A stretch of DNA of 64,000 bases from CAWEQO01 sp963811225 (GTDB lineage: Bacteria > Chloroflexota > Anaerolineae > Anaerolineales > Anaerolineaceae): contig CAWEQO010000007.1 in the NCBI GenBank assembly GCA_963811225.1, forward strand, positions 248,001-312,000, given 5' to 3'. The notes beneath the pieces were generated by a model. The model did no database searches, was not told where the DNA came from, and worked only from the letters and a program-made list of their open reading frames with translations. A program made the position numbers and the translations under genes. Of the stretch, positions 8,652 through 17,459 are shown piece after piece. Position 1 is the stretch's first letter. Every line of letters begins with the position of its first letter.

Positions 8652-8729
8652 CAATTATTTATCAATAAAAAAAGAAAACTCTAAGTGTAATCGCTTCTAA
8701 TGTTCTATTTCTTTTCGCTTTTACCTACT

Positions 8730-9494
8730 TTATCTTTCGAACATCCTTCTTCGCTTCCAGTTAATGTACGGCGCAATGGTCTTGCGCACCAAATACTTTC
8801 CCCAGATCACCGAGAACTTCGAGCCGCCCAGCCGCCGGTGCACCTCAAGCATATCCGGCCAGCACTGGTCGTCCGCCAGCACGGTCTTGCAATCGCCGTG
8901 CAGCCGGAAGTAAGACCAGTGCCGCGGCAGATATTTCACCGGCCCCAGCGCGGCCAGCTTCAGCCACATGTCGTAATCGAAGGAGAAGTACAGGCTCATG
9001 TCGATGGGGGCAACCTTGCGGAACAGGTCCGCACGGAAGAACGAGGATGGTTGGCAGATGTGCACGTAACCCTGGCGCATGCGCCGGTAATCGGTCTGCC
9101 GGGCCGGGAACTTGCCGATCACTTTCCCCTGCTCGTCGATGAAGTGTCCGTCGCCGTAGACCATGCTGACCTCGGGGTTGGTCTGCATGAACTCGACCGC
9201 CTCCCGCACTGCGCCGGGGGTATATACGTCGTCCGAGTTCAGCCAGGCCAGCAGATCGCCGTGCGCCTGGGCGAAGCCCTTGTTGAGCGCGTCGGCGTGG
9301 CCCTTGTCCGGCTCGGATACCCACCAGGCCAGTTGATCCTCGTACTTCTTGATCACGTCGACGCTCTCGTCCTGCGAGCCGCCGTCCACCACGATGTACT
9401 CGATGTCCGGATAGTCCTGCTCAAACACCGAGCGCATGGCCGCTTCCAGGAAACGTCCCTGGCGAAATGAGGGGGTAATAACCGATACGAGCAT
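8730..9494 (-). CDS. Glycosyltransferase family 2
   Basis: 254 residues, GT-A fold. N-terminal SVITPSFRQGRFLEAA, the VVDGGSQDESVDVI nucleotide-binding block and LNSDD (metal-binding DxD equivalent near residue 86) mark an inverting GT2 transferase of the WcaA type, which adds one sugar from a nucleotide donor at the cytoplasmic face. Start is the ATG at 9494 with AAGGA five bases upstream. Last gene of the 35-kb minus-strand glycan locus; its final codons run into the AT-rich island. Resembles the GT2 at 11100-12038. Donor and acceptor unknown. Confidence 0.9.
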   Translation of the reverse strand: MLVSVITPSFRQGRFLEAAMRSVFEQDYPDIEYIVVDGGSQDESVDVIKKYEDQLAWWVSEPDKGHADALNKGFAQAHGDLLAWLNSDDVYTPGAVREAVEFMQTNPEVSMVYGDGHFIDEQGKVIGKFPARQTDYRRMRQGYVHICQPSSFFRADLFRKVAPIDMSLYFSFDYDMWLKLAALGPVKYLPRHWSYFRLHGDCKTVLADDQCWPDMLEVHRRLGGSKFSVIWGKYLVRKTIAPYINWKRRRMFER

Positions 9495-9566
9495 CTTTTT
9501 CCTTCCCAATAATTATTGTCCTTCCTACAGCCGGCGACTGCGTCGTCACTGCATCCAGGACAAAAA

Positions 9567-11087
9567 CTATTTCTGCTTCCTCAAATCATAAATGAGATAC
9601 CCCGGCCCCTGATCGTACACCAGGTAATGGGCCTGGAGATACTCCTTCAGCTCCGGCTGGTGCGCGAACTCATCCATCAATGTGACCACGAAGAAGTCCC
9701 GCCCGGCGGTCTTCTCGGCGAACAGGCCGGCGAAATCCTCGCCCTGGCCGATTGAAGCCCGGTAATCGAACTCAGACAGGGTGTACCAGCTGCCGGGCGT
9801 GATCCAGCCGTAGTATGCCAGGGCGTAGCCGTAGTCCGGCGCCAGCGCCACTACCGAAGCCCCCGGCCCAAGGGTTTGGCCCAGATCGGTCCAGAACTGC
9901 GCTTCGGGGCGGTAATCCGTCTTTTTCAGGCTGCTGCGAGCGGTGTATGCGCCCATCAGGCAGGCTGCCAGGAACAGCCCCGCCGCGGCTGTGTACGCCA
10001 GCGGGCGCGGCCCGCGCAGGTGCCGCAGCGCAACCTGGGCCAGCGGGGCCAACCCCAGCGCTGCCAGCGGGACCAGCGGCAGGCTGTAGTAATCGTGCGT
10101 GCCGATATGGTGCGGCAGGGTCAATCCATACGCCAGGTAACCCACCCACGCGCCGATCAACAGGCCGCGCGGCGCGGGTTTCTCGACCAAAAAGGAACCC
10201 AGCAGGGCCGCCAGGAACCAGCCGAAGCCCACCACCGCCCCGATCATACCAATCCAGCGCAGGTAGAAGGCCGGGTCGATCCACATCGAAGGGAAGAAGC
10301 GCTGGTCGAACTGGCTCTGCAAGTCGCCGGAGACGAGCAGCCCATACAGCATGTAGAGCCCCTGCGGCAGCACGCTCAGCAGCGCCGCCAGCCACACATC
10401 GCGCTTGCGCAGCGCCTTCAGCAGCCCCACCCCGGCCAGGATCATCCCAATCCACGCACCCGCCACGAAGAACACCGCCACCGCCTTGACCAGGATCGCC
10501 AATCCGCCCAGCAGCCCGGCCGCGATTGCCCAGACCCATGTCTGGCGCTGCTGCCAGCGCAGCATGGCCCACAGCGCAAACACGATCAGGGCCGTCATAA
10601 GCGGGTCGGGCTGGAAGGCCCGGCTGGCGACGATGCCGTAAGGCAGCAGCAGGTAGAAGGCGGTCGCCGCCACGCCGCCCACCGGCCCGCCCAGTTCTTT
10701 TGCGAGCAGGAAGAGCCCAATCCCGCCGGTGATCCAGAACAGCAGGGCGTACAGCCGCGGCGCCCACAGCGCCTCTGTGCTCAGCAGCCGGTAGGTCAGA
10801 GCCGACAGCCGCTCCATCAGCGGCAGCTCGATCTTGCCCTCGGCCTGCCACTGGCGCACGGCGATCTCACGCTGCCATTCGGGCGCGCTCGTCAGGTTTT
10901 GCAAGTACATGCCGCGCGCCATCAGCGCCGAGTGGAACTGGCGGGTCGGGTGAAAGTCCAGCGGCGCGTCTGTCAGGTCGAACAAGCGCACGTACAGGCC
11001 CAGCGCCAACACCAGCGCCAGTGCCATATACAGCGCCGCCTTTTGCACGGAAAACGTGGAAGCTCGCTCTGCCGCCCGGGTTGCCAT
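9567..11087 (-). CDS. Polytopic GT-C glycosyltransferase (ArnT/GT39-like)
   Basis: 506 residues with a dozen or so hydrophobic segments and a soluble C-terminal tail of about 110 residues. The first outer loop (DAPLDFHPTRQFHSALMARGMY) and the second-helix region match the dolichyl-phosphate-mannose protein mannosyltransferase / ArnT superfamily, enzymes that move a sugar from a polyprenyl-phosphate carrier to an acceptor outside the membrane. Sits between two GT2 genes, with 12- and 57-base gaps. One of four such membrane enzymes in this locus. Donor lipid and acceptor unknown. Confidence 0.8.
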   Translation of the reverse strand: MATRAAERASTFSVQKAALYMALALVLALGLYVRLFDLTDAPLDFHPTRQFHSALMARGMYLQNLTSAPEWQREIAVRQWQAEGKIELPLMERLSALTYRLLSTEALWAPRLYALLFWITGGIGLFLLAKELGGPVGGVAATAFYLLLPYGIVASRAFQPDPLMTALIVFALWAMLRWQQRQTWVWAIAAGLLGGLAILVKAVAVFFVAGAWIGMILAGVGLLKALRKRDVWLAALLSVLPQGLYMLYGLLVSGDLQSQFDQRFFPSMWIDPAFYLRWIGMIGAVVGFGWFLAALLGSFLVEKPAPRGLLIGAWVGYLAYGLTLPHHIGTHDYYSLPLVPLAALGLAPLAQVALRHLRGPRPLAYTAAAGLFLAACLMGAYTARSSLKKTDYRPEAQFWTDLGQTLGPGASVVALAPDYGYALAYYGWITPGSWYTLSEFDYRASIGQGEDFAGLFAEKTAGRDFFVVTLMDEFAHQPELKEYLQAHYLVYDQGPGYLIYDLRKQK

Positions 11088-11099
11088 GACTCTCTGCCG

Positions 11100-12038
11100 T
11101 TAGCTTTCGCTCGCCGGCGCGGCCCGCATCTTCTCCAGTTCGCGCTGGTAGCGCTTCTGCAGCTTGATGCCGAACAACGCCAGGAACGTGACTCCGATGC
11201 GCTGCCAGTCGTGCAGCGCGATCGGCGGATCGGATAAAAAGCTCTTGAAGTAGGATTTCAGCGCCCGCGCCGGCTGATCTCCGGCTGCCAGGTAGTAGCC
11301 GTCGATGCGGTACGCCCCGGCCCATACCTTGCGGCGCAGCGCCTGGTAGCGCGCGGCCATCTGCGGCTCAGCCTGCATCCATTCCACAATGCGGTAGGCG
11401 TCCTGACCGTACAGGTCGGTCTTGGACATGTTCTTGGCCCCGGCGTGATAGCGCGCCACCGACCACACTTTAGGCACGTAATGCAGCGGCGCAGCCAGCC
11501 CCAGCCGCAGCCAAAGCTCGTGATCCAGCAGGTAATGGTAGCTCTCGTCCACAAAACCGCCCTGCATCAGCGCCGCCCGGCGCATGAACACGCTCGGCTG
11601 GCCGATGACCTTGAAGCACATGATGCCCTCCAGGCCCCAGTCGCCATAGCGATGCAGCTTGATTCGCCGCCCGGCCCCGTCCACCGCCAGAACGTCGCCG
11701 TACACCGCTCCCCAGTCCGGGTGCTGCTGCAGGATCTCGACCGCCTCGCGGATGGCCCCCGGCTGGAAATAATCGTCCGAGTTGATCCATGCTACGATCT
11801 CGCCGGTCGCCCGGCGGAAGCCCTTGTTGATCGCATCCCCCTGACCGTGGTCCCGCTCCGAGACCCACCAGGCCAGCCTGTCTTCATATTTGCGGATAAT
11901 GTCCACGCTGCCGTCGGTCGATCCGCCATCGACGACGATATATTCCAGGTCCGGGTAGCCCTGACTGAGCACCGATTGGATGGTCTGCTCCAGATACTCG
12001 GCCTGATTATAGGATGGAGTGATGATCGATATACGCAT
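11100..12038 (-). CDS. Glycosyltransferase family 2
   Basis: 312 residues. ISIITPSYNQAEYLEQTIQS at the N terminus, VVDGGSTDGSVDII and the metal-binding INSDD near residue 88 define a GT-A family 2 enzyme. It is about 50 residues longer than its relative at 8730-9494, the extra part being a basic C-terminal helical tail that could touch the membrane. Followed by the GT-C gene at a 12-base gap. Upstream ribosome-binding site is weak (AGAAAGAAA), so translation may depend on the neighbour. Confidence 0.9.
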   Translation of the reverse strand: MRISIITPSYNQAEYLEQTIQSVLSQGYPDLEYIVVDGGSTDGSVDIIRKYEDRLAWWVSERDHGQGDAINKGFRRATGEIVAWINSDDYFQPGAIREAVEILQQHPDWGAVYGDVLAVDGAGRRIKLHRYGDWGLEGIMCFKVIGQPSVFMRRAALMQGGFVDESYHYLLDHELWLRLGLAAPLHYVPKVWSVARYHAGAKNMSKTDLYGQDAYRIVEWMQAEPQMAARYQALRRKVWAGAYRIDGYYLAAGDQPARALKSYFKSFLSDPPIALHDWQRIGVTFLALFGIKLQKRYQRELEKMRAAPASES

Positions 12039-12053
12039 TTTTGCAGTTTCTTT

Positions 12054-12866
12054 CTAGAACAACAATTCGTAGGCCACCTTACGGAACACCTGCAGCTTGC
12101 CGCCCACGGTCGCGTCGATCACCTCGCGCCCGGCCTGCTCGTAGGTGTGCCGCGCCAGGGCGTAGGCCTGATCCCAGGACTCCAGATCGGGCAGCTGCCA
12201 GGCAAAGCCCTTGCCAAAGTAACCGGGATGGAAGTGGTTGGGGTCATCCCCTTGCGACACCACCGTGGCGTTCGGCTTGCCGGTAGTGACGTAGTTATGG
12301 TCGACGCCGATCAGCGCCACCTGCTTGAACCCCAAATGGAAAGCCAGCTGCAGCGAGGTATACGTCACTGTGCCGCCCTCCCAGATCCGCCCACCGGCGT
12401 CCGCAGCGAAGCGCGGGCCGCTGTAAGTGGTGTGGATATACATCTGGTTCTCGGCCGGCTTTACCCACTTGCGGCCCCGCCAGCCGATGAAACGCGGCAT
12501 GGTCAGTTTGGCGATCTCAGCAGCCGACTGCTCGATCACCAGGTCGTTGACGCAGGCGTAATAGGTTGGGGTGAAGTCCAGCTCGGGAAACATCAAGAAG
12601 ATGCGGTTCGTCCCGATGGTGTACTCGCCGCTCAGCTTGCTCAAATCGGTTTGGCGCAGGCTGGGCCCGTTGCCAATGATGAAGCAGCGCTCGCCCTTGT
12701 GGATGTCCTTCAGCAGCGCCAGCCGCCGGAGCGACTCCCGCCGCCAGGGATGGAAGGTCGCCGCGGGCCACTGGCCGGCGCGCGCCAGCCAGTCCCGGCT
12801 GTCACGGACGATCCCTACGACCGGAGGGGGTAGTTTGGTCTTGAGGGTCTCTCGCAGTGCGCTCAT
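12054..12866 (-). CDS. DUF115 / MptE-like protein, candidate sugar transferase
   Basis: 270 residues. The N-terminal third contains CFIIGNGPSLRQTDLSKL, a GNGPSL loop typical of DUF115 and also present in CstI/II-type sialyltransferases and in motility-associated (Maf) nonulosonate transferases. A VALIGVDHNYV strand follows near residue 187. DUF115 was first tied to 6-hydroxymethylpterin diphosphokinase in archaea, but copies inside glycan loci are better explained as glycosyltransferases. ATG overlaps the stop of the upstream SDR gene by 4 bases. The nearby CMP-sugar genes make it a candidate nonulosonate transferase (inference). Confidence 0.65.
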   Translation of the reverse strand: MSALRETLKTKLPPPVVGIVRDSRDWLARAGQWPAATFHPWRRESLRRLALLKDIHKGERCFIIGNGPSLRQTDLSKLSGEYTIGTNRIFLMFPELDFTPTYYACVNDLVIEQSAAEIAKLTMPRFIGWRGRKWVKPAENQMYIHTTYSGPRFAADAGGRIWEGGTVTYTSLQLAFHLGFKQVALIGVDHNYVTTGKPNATVVSQGDDPNHFHPGYFGKGFAWQLPDLESWDQAYALARHTYEQAGREVIDATVGGKLQVFRKVAYELLF

Positions 12867-13627
12867 TCGGTGCTCAAGCGGGCGGTGGCGCCGCCGTCCA
12901 CAATCAGGGCCTGCCCAGTCATGAAGGAGGATTGGGTCGAATCCGCCAGGAAGTAAATGGCCTGGGCGATCTCTTCCGGCGTGCCGATGCGCCCGTTGAC
13001 CGTCTTGCGCGCCAGGTTATCCAGCCGCTCGATGATGCTGCCGCCGTCCAGGTGCCCGCGGTCCAGGCCCGAGCGCAGCATGGGCGTGTCCACCGCTCCA
13101 GGCAGCACGGCGTTGACGCGCACTTTATCGGGCGCCAGCTCGACCGCCAGGGCCCGGGTCAGCGCCAGCAGCCCACCCTTGCTGGCGGCATACGCGGCAA
13201 TGTTGGCCGAAGTTGCGACCGCATGGACTGAGGAAACGTTCACAATTGCGCCGCCCCCGGCTGCCTTAAGCAGCGGGAACGACAGCTTGGTTCCCACGAA
13301 CACCGAGCGCAGGTTCGAAGCCATGACCATGTCCCACTCTTCGATGGTCGTCTCCAGGATCGACCGCGAGACCTGCACCGCCGCGTTGTTGACCACCGCG
13401 TCCAATGTATCGGTGAACCGGCGGGCCTGCTCGTAGATCACATGGATATCTTCCGGCTTGGAGACGTCGGCGCGCACGAACAGGCCGTCCTCCGGGAAGG
13501 GCGCATCGAAATCGTTGCGGTCCACGCCAATCACGCACCATCCTCTTTCCGAGAAAAGCCGGACGGTCGCCCGGCCAATCCCACCGGCTGCGCCGGTGAT
13601 GAGCATTACACGCGATGATTCGTTCAT
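12863..13627 (-). CDS. Short-chain dehydrogenase/reductase
   Basis: 254 residues, classical SDR. The NAD(P)-binding motif is TGAAGGIGRA near residue 11, NNAA near 86, and the catalytic Ser-Tyr-Lys set reads VSSVHA...YAASKGG near 140-160. C terminus ends in the usual FMTGQALIVDGG. Probably oxidises or reduces a sugar or other small hydroxyl compound for the surface glycan; substrate unknown. AGGAAAGG precedes the ATG. Overlaps the DUF115 gene by 4 bases. Confidence 0.9.
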   Translation of the reverse strand: MNESSRVMLITGAAGGIGRATVRLFSERGWCVIGVDRNDFDAPFPEDGLFVRADVSKPEDIHVIYEQARRFTDTLDAVVNNAAVQVSRSILETTIEEWDMVMASNLRSVFVGTKLSFPLLKAAGGGAIVNVSSVHAVATSANIAAYAASKGGLLALTRALAVELAPDKVRVNAVLPGAVDTPMLRSGLDRGHLDGGSIIERLDNLARKTVNGRIGTPEEIAQAIYFLADSTQSSFMTGQALIVDGGATARLSTE

Positions 13628-13706
13628 GTCTGGTTGCCTTTCCTGTTTGTTATTCCTTGCCTTGCGAGTATAACCCGCAGATGTGCTTCCGTGTATCCTT
13701 TAAAAC

Positions 13707-15734
13707 TCACTCCGGTTCCACGCAGATATTGGTGATCAAATACTGCTCGATCTTGCCCTCCGGCACCGGACGCGCTTTGGCGGCCTGACAGTAGGCGGCC
13801 AGAAAGTCCGGATTGGCTCGCAGGATTTCGCCGATGTTGTTGGCCCTGGCGATGTCGCCGGTTTGGGCGTAGCCCCCATAGAACGGCATCCACTCCGAAA
13901 CGTCTTGCGGCGACAGGCCCTTCTGGGCAGCCTCGTCACCCAGGCGGGCCACTCCGGCCCAATCCTGGCGCTGACGCGCCAGCGCAGCCTTCTGATAATA
14001 ATAGCACCAGCCGTGCGCCGGCTCACGCCCGAAGATACCCTGTGGAGGCGGCTTTGGCTCGGCATCCGGCAGGATCAATCCCACCGAAGAATACGCCGCC
14101 AGCAGCCGGATGGAAGGGTCCTCGTGCTCCGAGACCTCCATTGTATCCCGGTCGAGCGCGTGCAGGCAGGCTCCATAGCCCGGCTCGCTCAGGGCCAGCA
14201 GGTTCTTAAAATCGACCGTGTACTCCACCCGCCGGAACGAGCGCCCATAGCTCTCTTGCCGCAGCATCTGCAGCAGGCTCTGATCGTTGAGCGTCTCGGC
14301 TGAGATCAGCGGCGCGATCGACTGCGGGCGGTAGATCAGGTTGGCCGGGCCCCACACCTCGTAGCCCTCGGCCAGCCGGTAGGCTTCCGGCAGCTGCACC
14401 ACCAGGGCGGTGTTGTCCTTCAGGTCGGGCGCGCGCCACGAAAGCTGCCACCACACCTGGCGCTGGTATTCCCAAAAATTGTGGAAGTAGACCCCGTTTT
14501 GGTAATGGGTCAGGATCGAGATGCCCAGCAGCAGCGCTACCGCCCCCACCTGGTGGGGCCGCCGCAGCAGGGCCGAGATGCCCGCCACCAGCAGGATCGC
14601 CACCCCCGGCATGGCCGCCAGGGTGTAGCGGTCGAAGGTGTCGGCGAACAGCACGTCGCGGTTGGAGAGCGTCACCGGCAGCAGCGCGAACAGGATCATG
14701 GCGGCCCCTAAAATTGCCGCGCCCGCTTGCCAGCTGCGCTCTTTCGGTTCTCGCGCCTCGTCCGGTTCTTCCTCGTCGTACAGCAGCCGCCAGGCCAGCC
14801 ATACCAGCCCGGCCCCGATCAGCGCCAGGCCCAGCCCGGCCAGCAAGTCGAGATAACCGGCGCGGGCGGTCAGGTTGTAGAGTGGTACGCCGTAGGCCAG
14901 GAAGGCCGTTTCGAAGAAGTCGCGCCCGGTCTCGACCGCCAGCCGCAGGAGCATCCCCAGCGGGTTGGACAGGTACATCTGCTTGAGTGCGCCGGTGTCG
15001 GTCACCGGGCGGGCGCTCTTGAAGATGAACAGCCGCCAGAACAGGAATACCCCGGCTGCGGCCAGGGTGGGCAGCCAGCGCAGAAAGACCTTTCGGGCCG
15101 CATCCAGACGGGCGGGCTGTCGCCGCAGCGTCCAGTAGACGATCAACGCCAGCCGCGCCCCCTCCAACCCCACCATCCACTCCATAATCATATAACTAAA
15201 CAGGGCCGAAAGCACCGCCAGCACGGTCAGTGCGGCTGCTGTCCTTCTACGGCCGGACTTCAGCGCCTGGACGGTCAACGCCAGCGAGAGCAGCCCCGCC
15301 AGCAGAGCCGTCAGGTGCGCCTGGTAAGCATTGGCCTCGGGCATCTGCAAGAAACCGGGGTAGACCACGAACAGCAGCGCCATGGCGGTGGTTTCCCAGC
15401 GTCTGGAAGGCCAGAGCCCTCGCACCAGCCCCAAGAACGCCAGCCCGCCCGCCAGCCGCAGCGCGAAGGCGTACAGGTACCACGCGAGCGGGTTGTTGCC
15501 CAGAACGAAGTATGCGGCCGTGTAGACCGCGCCCATGAACGGCCGGTCGACCAGGTGCAGGTCGAACACCGACAGCGGCCCGCGCACCGTCCCCGACCAG
15601 ACCACGTGCCAGTCGTCGCGGTAGAAGCCCAGCTGCCCGGCCATCGACAGGTACGCCAAAACCGCCATCGCCGCCACGAGCAGGACGGTGATCAGGGCCT
15701 CGCGTTTTTGCAGCTGTCGAACGTGCTCGGTCAT
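13707..15734 (-). CDS. Large polytopic GT-C-like membrane protein
   Basis: 675 residues: about 11-12 membrane helices through residue 430, then a soluble region of about 240 residues that is probably extracytoplasmic. The first outer loop carries FYRDDWHVV, an acidic pair placed like the catalytic Asp of GT-C enzymes. Related proteins are annotated as glycosyltransferase family 39 or O-antigen-locus membrane proteins. The C-terminal domain near 570-650 has helical-repeat (TPR-like) character. GGGGAAAG precedes the ATG. Role in lipid-linked sugar transfer is inferred from fold and context. Confidence 0.65.
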   Translation of the reverse strand: MTEHVRQLQKREALITVLLVAAMAVLAYLSMAGQLGFYRDDWHVVWSGTVRGPLSVFDLHLVDRPFMGAVYTAAYFVLGNNPLAWYLYAFALRLAGGLAFLGLVRGLWPSRRWETTAMALLFVVYPGFLQMPEANAYQAHLTALLAGLLSLALTVQALKSGRRRTAAALTVLAVLSALFSYMIMEWMVGLEGARLALIVYWTLRRQPARLDAARKVFLRWLPTLAAAGVFLFWRLFIFKSARPVTDTGALKQMYLSNPLGMLLRLAVETGRDFFETAFLAYGVPLYNLTARAGYLDLLAGLGLALIGAGLVWLAWRLLYDEEEPDEAREPKERSWQAGAAILGAAMILFALLPVTLSNRDVLFADTFDRYTLAAMPGVAILLVAGISALLRRPHQVGAVALLLGISILTHYQNGVYFHNFWEYQRQVWWQLSWRAPDLKDNTALVVQLPEAYRLAEGYEVWGPANLIYRPQSIAPLISAETLNDQSLLQMLRQESYGRSFRRVEYTVDFKNLLALSEPGYGACLHALDRDTMEVSEHEDPSIRLLAAYSSVGLILPDAEPKPPPQGIFGREPAHGWCYYYQKAALARQRQDWAGVARLGDEAAQKGLSPQDVSEWMPFYGGYAQTGDIARANNIGEILRANPDFLAAYCQAAKARPVPEGKIEQYLITNICVEPE

Positions 15735-15776
15735 GGGCGCTTTCCCCGGACCCCGAGGATTTTAAATTCTCAGGAT

Positions 15777-16748
15777 CTATATCGTTTGAATGAGGCTTTC
15801 CAGCCCATCCTGTTGGATCCCCAGTCCATCCAGAAGATTGCGGATCGTGTTCCAGTGCACCCGCTCCCAGGCGGCCGGACTGGAGTTGCTGTTGTGCGGA
15901 GCCAGCATCACCTGCGGCATCTTCAGCAGCGGTGAGCTGGCGGGCAGCGGCTCGACCTCGAACACATCCAGCGCCGCCCCACCGATCCGTCCGGACTGCA
16001 GCGCCTGCACCAGCGCAGGCTCGGCGACGATCTTGCCGCGAGCGGTGTTGATCAGCACCGCACCGGGCTGCATGCAGGCCAGCGTGTCGTGGTCGATCAG
16101 GTGGTAACTGCTGGGGTTCAGGTCGCAGTTGACCGAGACGAAGTCTGAGCGGCCCAGCAGCTCGTCCAGCGCCGCAGGCTGCACCCCGTTCTCCAGCAAG
16201 AAGTCGGGCGCAATCGGGACAATGTCGTTCGCGATCAGGGTCATGCCGAAGGCGCGCGCCCGGCGCAGCACGGCCTTACCGATGTTGCCCGCGCCGATCA
16301 CGCCCAGGGTGCACTCGCTCAACGAGCGCCCCGGCAGCTTCTGCCAGTTGCCCGCCTTGACTTCCTGGTTCATCCAGGGCTGACGGCGGGCAAACGCCAG
16401 GATGTAGCCCATGACGCTATCGGCCACCGGCAGGGTGAAAGCGTTCAACGTGTTGCGCACCTGTACGCCCAGGCGGGCGGCGGCCAGCCGGTCGATCGAG
16501 TCGATGCCGGTGCCCCACTTGGAGATCACCTTCAGGCGCGGCACGAACTGGGCCATCACCCGCTCGCTGTAGTGGTCGTCGCCGCAGATGGCGCCGTCCA
16601 CCTGACCGGCATACGCCAGCAGTTCATCCTCACCCAGCCGCTCGTTGACGGTTGGGACGATGGTCTCGATCTGAAAACGCTCGAACACCGGCCGGAAACG
16701 GTCGGTAAAGGGGATCATGTACGGAGCGGAAAGCAGTATGGTGTGCAT
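15777..16748 (-). CDS. D-2-hydroxyacid dehydrogenase (phosphoglycerate dehydrogenase family)
   Basis: 323 residues. The NAD-binding loop is GVIGAGNIGKAVLRRA near residue 150. Catalytic residues are in place: Arg in NTARGKIV, Glu in DVFEVEPLP and His in LAPHNSNSS. The family interconverts 2-ketoacids and D-2-hydroxyacids with NAD. In this locus it may act on a ketoacid sugar or glycerate-type building block, but the substrate cannot be told. The frame extends upstream, but that part overlaps the neighbouring gene and has no coding character; the ATG at 16748 is 17 bases after the upstream stop. Confidence 0.88.
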   Translation of the reverse strand: MHTILLSAPYMIPFTDRFRPVFERFQIETIVPTVNERLGEDELLAYAGQVDGAICGDDHYSERVMAQFVPRLKVISKWGTGIDSIDRLAAARLGVQVRNTLNAFTLPVADSVMGYILAFARRQPWMNQEVKAGNWQKLPGRSLSECTLGVIGAGNIGKAVLRRARAFGMTLIANDIVPIAPDFLLENGVQPAALDELLGRSDFVSVNCDLNPSSYHLIDHDTLACMQPGAVLINTARGKIVAEPALVQALQSGRIGGAALDVFEVEPLPASSPLLKMPQVMLAPHNSNSSPAAWERVHWNTIRNLLDGLGIQQDGLESLIQTI

Positions 16749-16765
16749 GGGTATCGGACTCCGGA

Positions 16766-17452
16766 TTATACCAGCGATCCGTCGGCCCTCCGGCTGAGGA
16801 TCAGGTCGGCGATTAAGAAGTCGAGCTCTTCGTCGATATCCCAGGCTTCCGAGGCTTCCATTGGAAACAAACAGGGCCGGTCGCCCAGGCGGTTGCGCCG
16901 GGATTCGAGCGTAGAGCGGGTAAACAGGTAGATGCAGGAGTTCTCCTCGTAAACGGGGGGCAGGTCCTGCGTGCGCAGCAAGATGGCCGGGTTGTGGTTG
17001 ATGGCCCGCCCGAGCTGGTCCCACAGGCGGGTCTGCATACGGGTGGCCGAGAACAGCGAGTCGTAGGCCGGGTAATTGTCCACCAGCGTGCGGATGGCGG
17101 ACGAGATGGTCTCCGTCTTTAACAACGGGTTGGTGCTGTGGGTCTGCAGGTAAAAGTCGGCCGGGGCCTGGCTGGTGTCGTACAGCAGGATCTCGTTCAT
17201 CGGGATGCTGCCGGCACGCAGGCGCTCCGGGCGCAGCAGGGTCTGCATCTCGGGGAAATCCTTCTTCACGCCCTCGATGATGATCGGGCTGTCGGTGTCG
17301 ATCACCACCCGGTCGATCTCAGGCACCTGCTGCAGGGTGGACAGGATGTGATGGTAGAGCGGCTTACCGGCCAGCAGGCGGTAATTCTTGCCGGGCACTC
17401 GCTCGGAGTTGTGTCGCATTGGAACCAGCGCGACGATCTTGGATTTCGTCAT
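16766..17452 (-). CDS. Acylneuraminate cytidylyltransferase family protein
   Basis: 228 residues. The N-terminal nucleotide-binding motif LVPMRHNSERVPGKNYRLL corresponds to the PARxxSKRxPxKN loop of NeuA/KdsB-type enzymes, which activate a ketoacid sugar as its CMP derivative. EASEAWDIDEELDF near the C terminus is the usual metal/substrate-binding block. Seven bases after the capsule-type gene upstream. Together with the synthase at 19077-19955 it forms a CMP-nonulosonate module; exact sugar unknown. Confidence 0.85.
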   Translation of the reverse strand: MTKSKIVALVPMRHNSERVPGKNYRLLAGKPLYHHILSTLQQVPEIDRVVIDTDSPIIIEGVKKDFPEMQTLLRPERLRAGSIPMNEILLYDTSQAPADFYLQTHSTNPLLKTETISSAIRTLVDNYPAYDSLFSATRMQTRLWDQLGRAINHNPAILLRTQDLPPVYEENSCIYLFTRSTLESRRNRLGDRPCLFPMEASEAWDIDEELDFLIADLILSRRADGSLV

Positions 17453-17459
17453 GCAGTCT

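Larger units (their letters stand above)
3785..8745. other. AT-rich, horizontally acquired island
   Basis: Base composition drops sharply at about 3785 (inside the 3' end of the MFS gene) and recovers at about 8745 (inside the end of the first glycan-locus gene). The island holds a four-gene operon of unknown proteins and two insertion sequences. Removing both insertions with one copy of each 8-bp duplication leaves a continuous AT-rich segment, so the elements landed in an already foreign stretch. No integrase, tRNA or attachment repeat was recognised at the edges; boundaries are approximate. Confidence 0.7.

Noticed and set aside
5921..8659. A composite transposon formed by the two insertion sequences
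   Set aside because: They are different families, only 48 bp apart, and each has its own target duplication; the operon at 3839-5796 lies outside them.
9815..15935. Several long open frames on the plus strand opposite the glycosyltransferase genes (for example 9876-11237, 11445-12833 and 14727-15935)
   Set aside because: They mirror the GC-rich codon pattern of the minus-strand genes, have Arg/Pro/Gln-rich low-complexity products, no ribosome-binding sites and no family resemblance.
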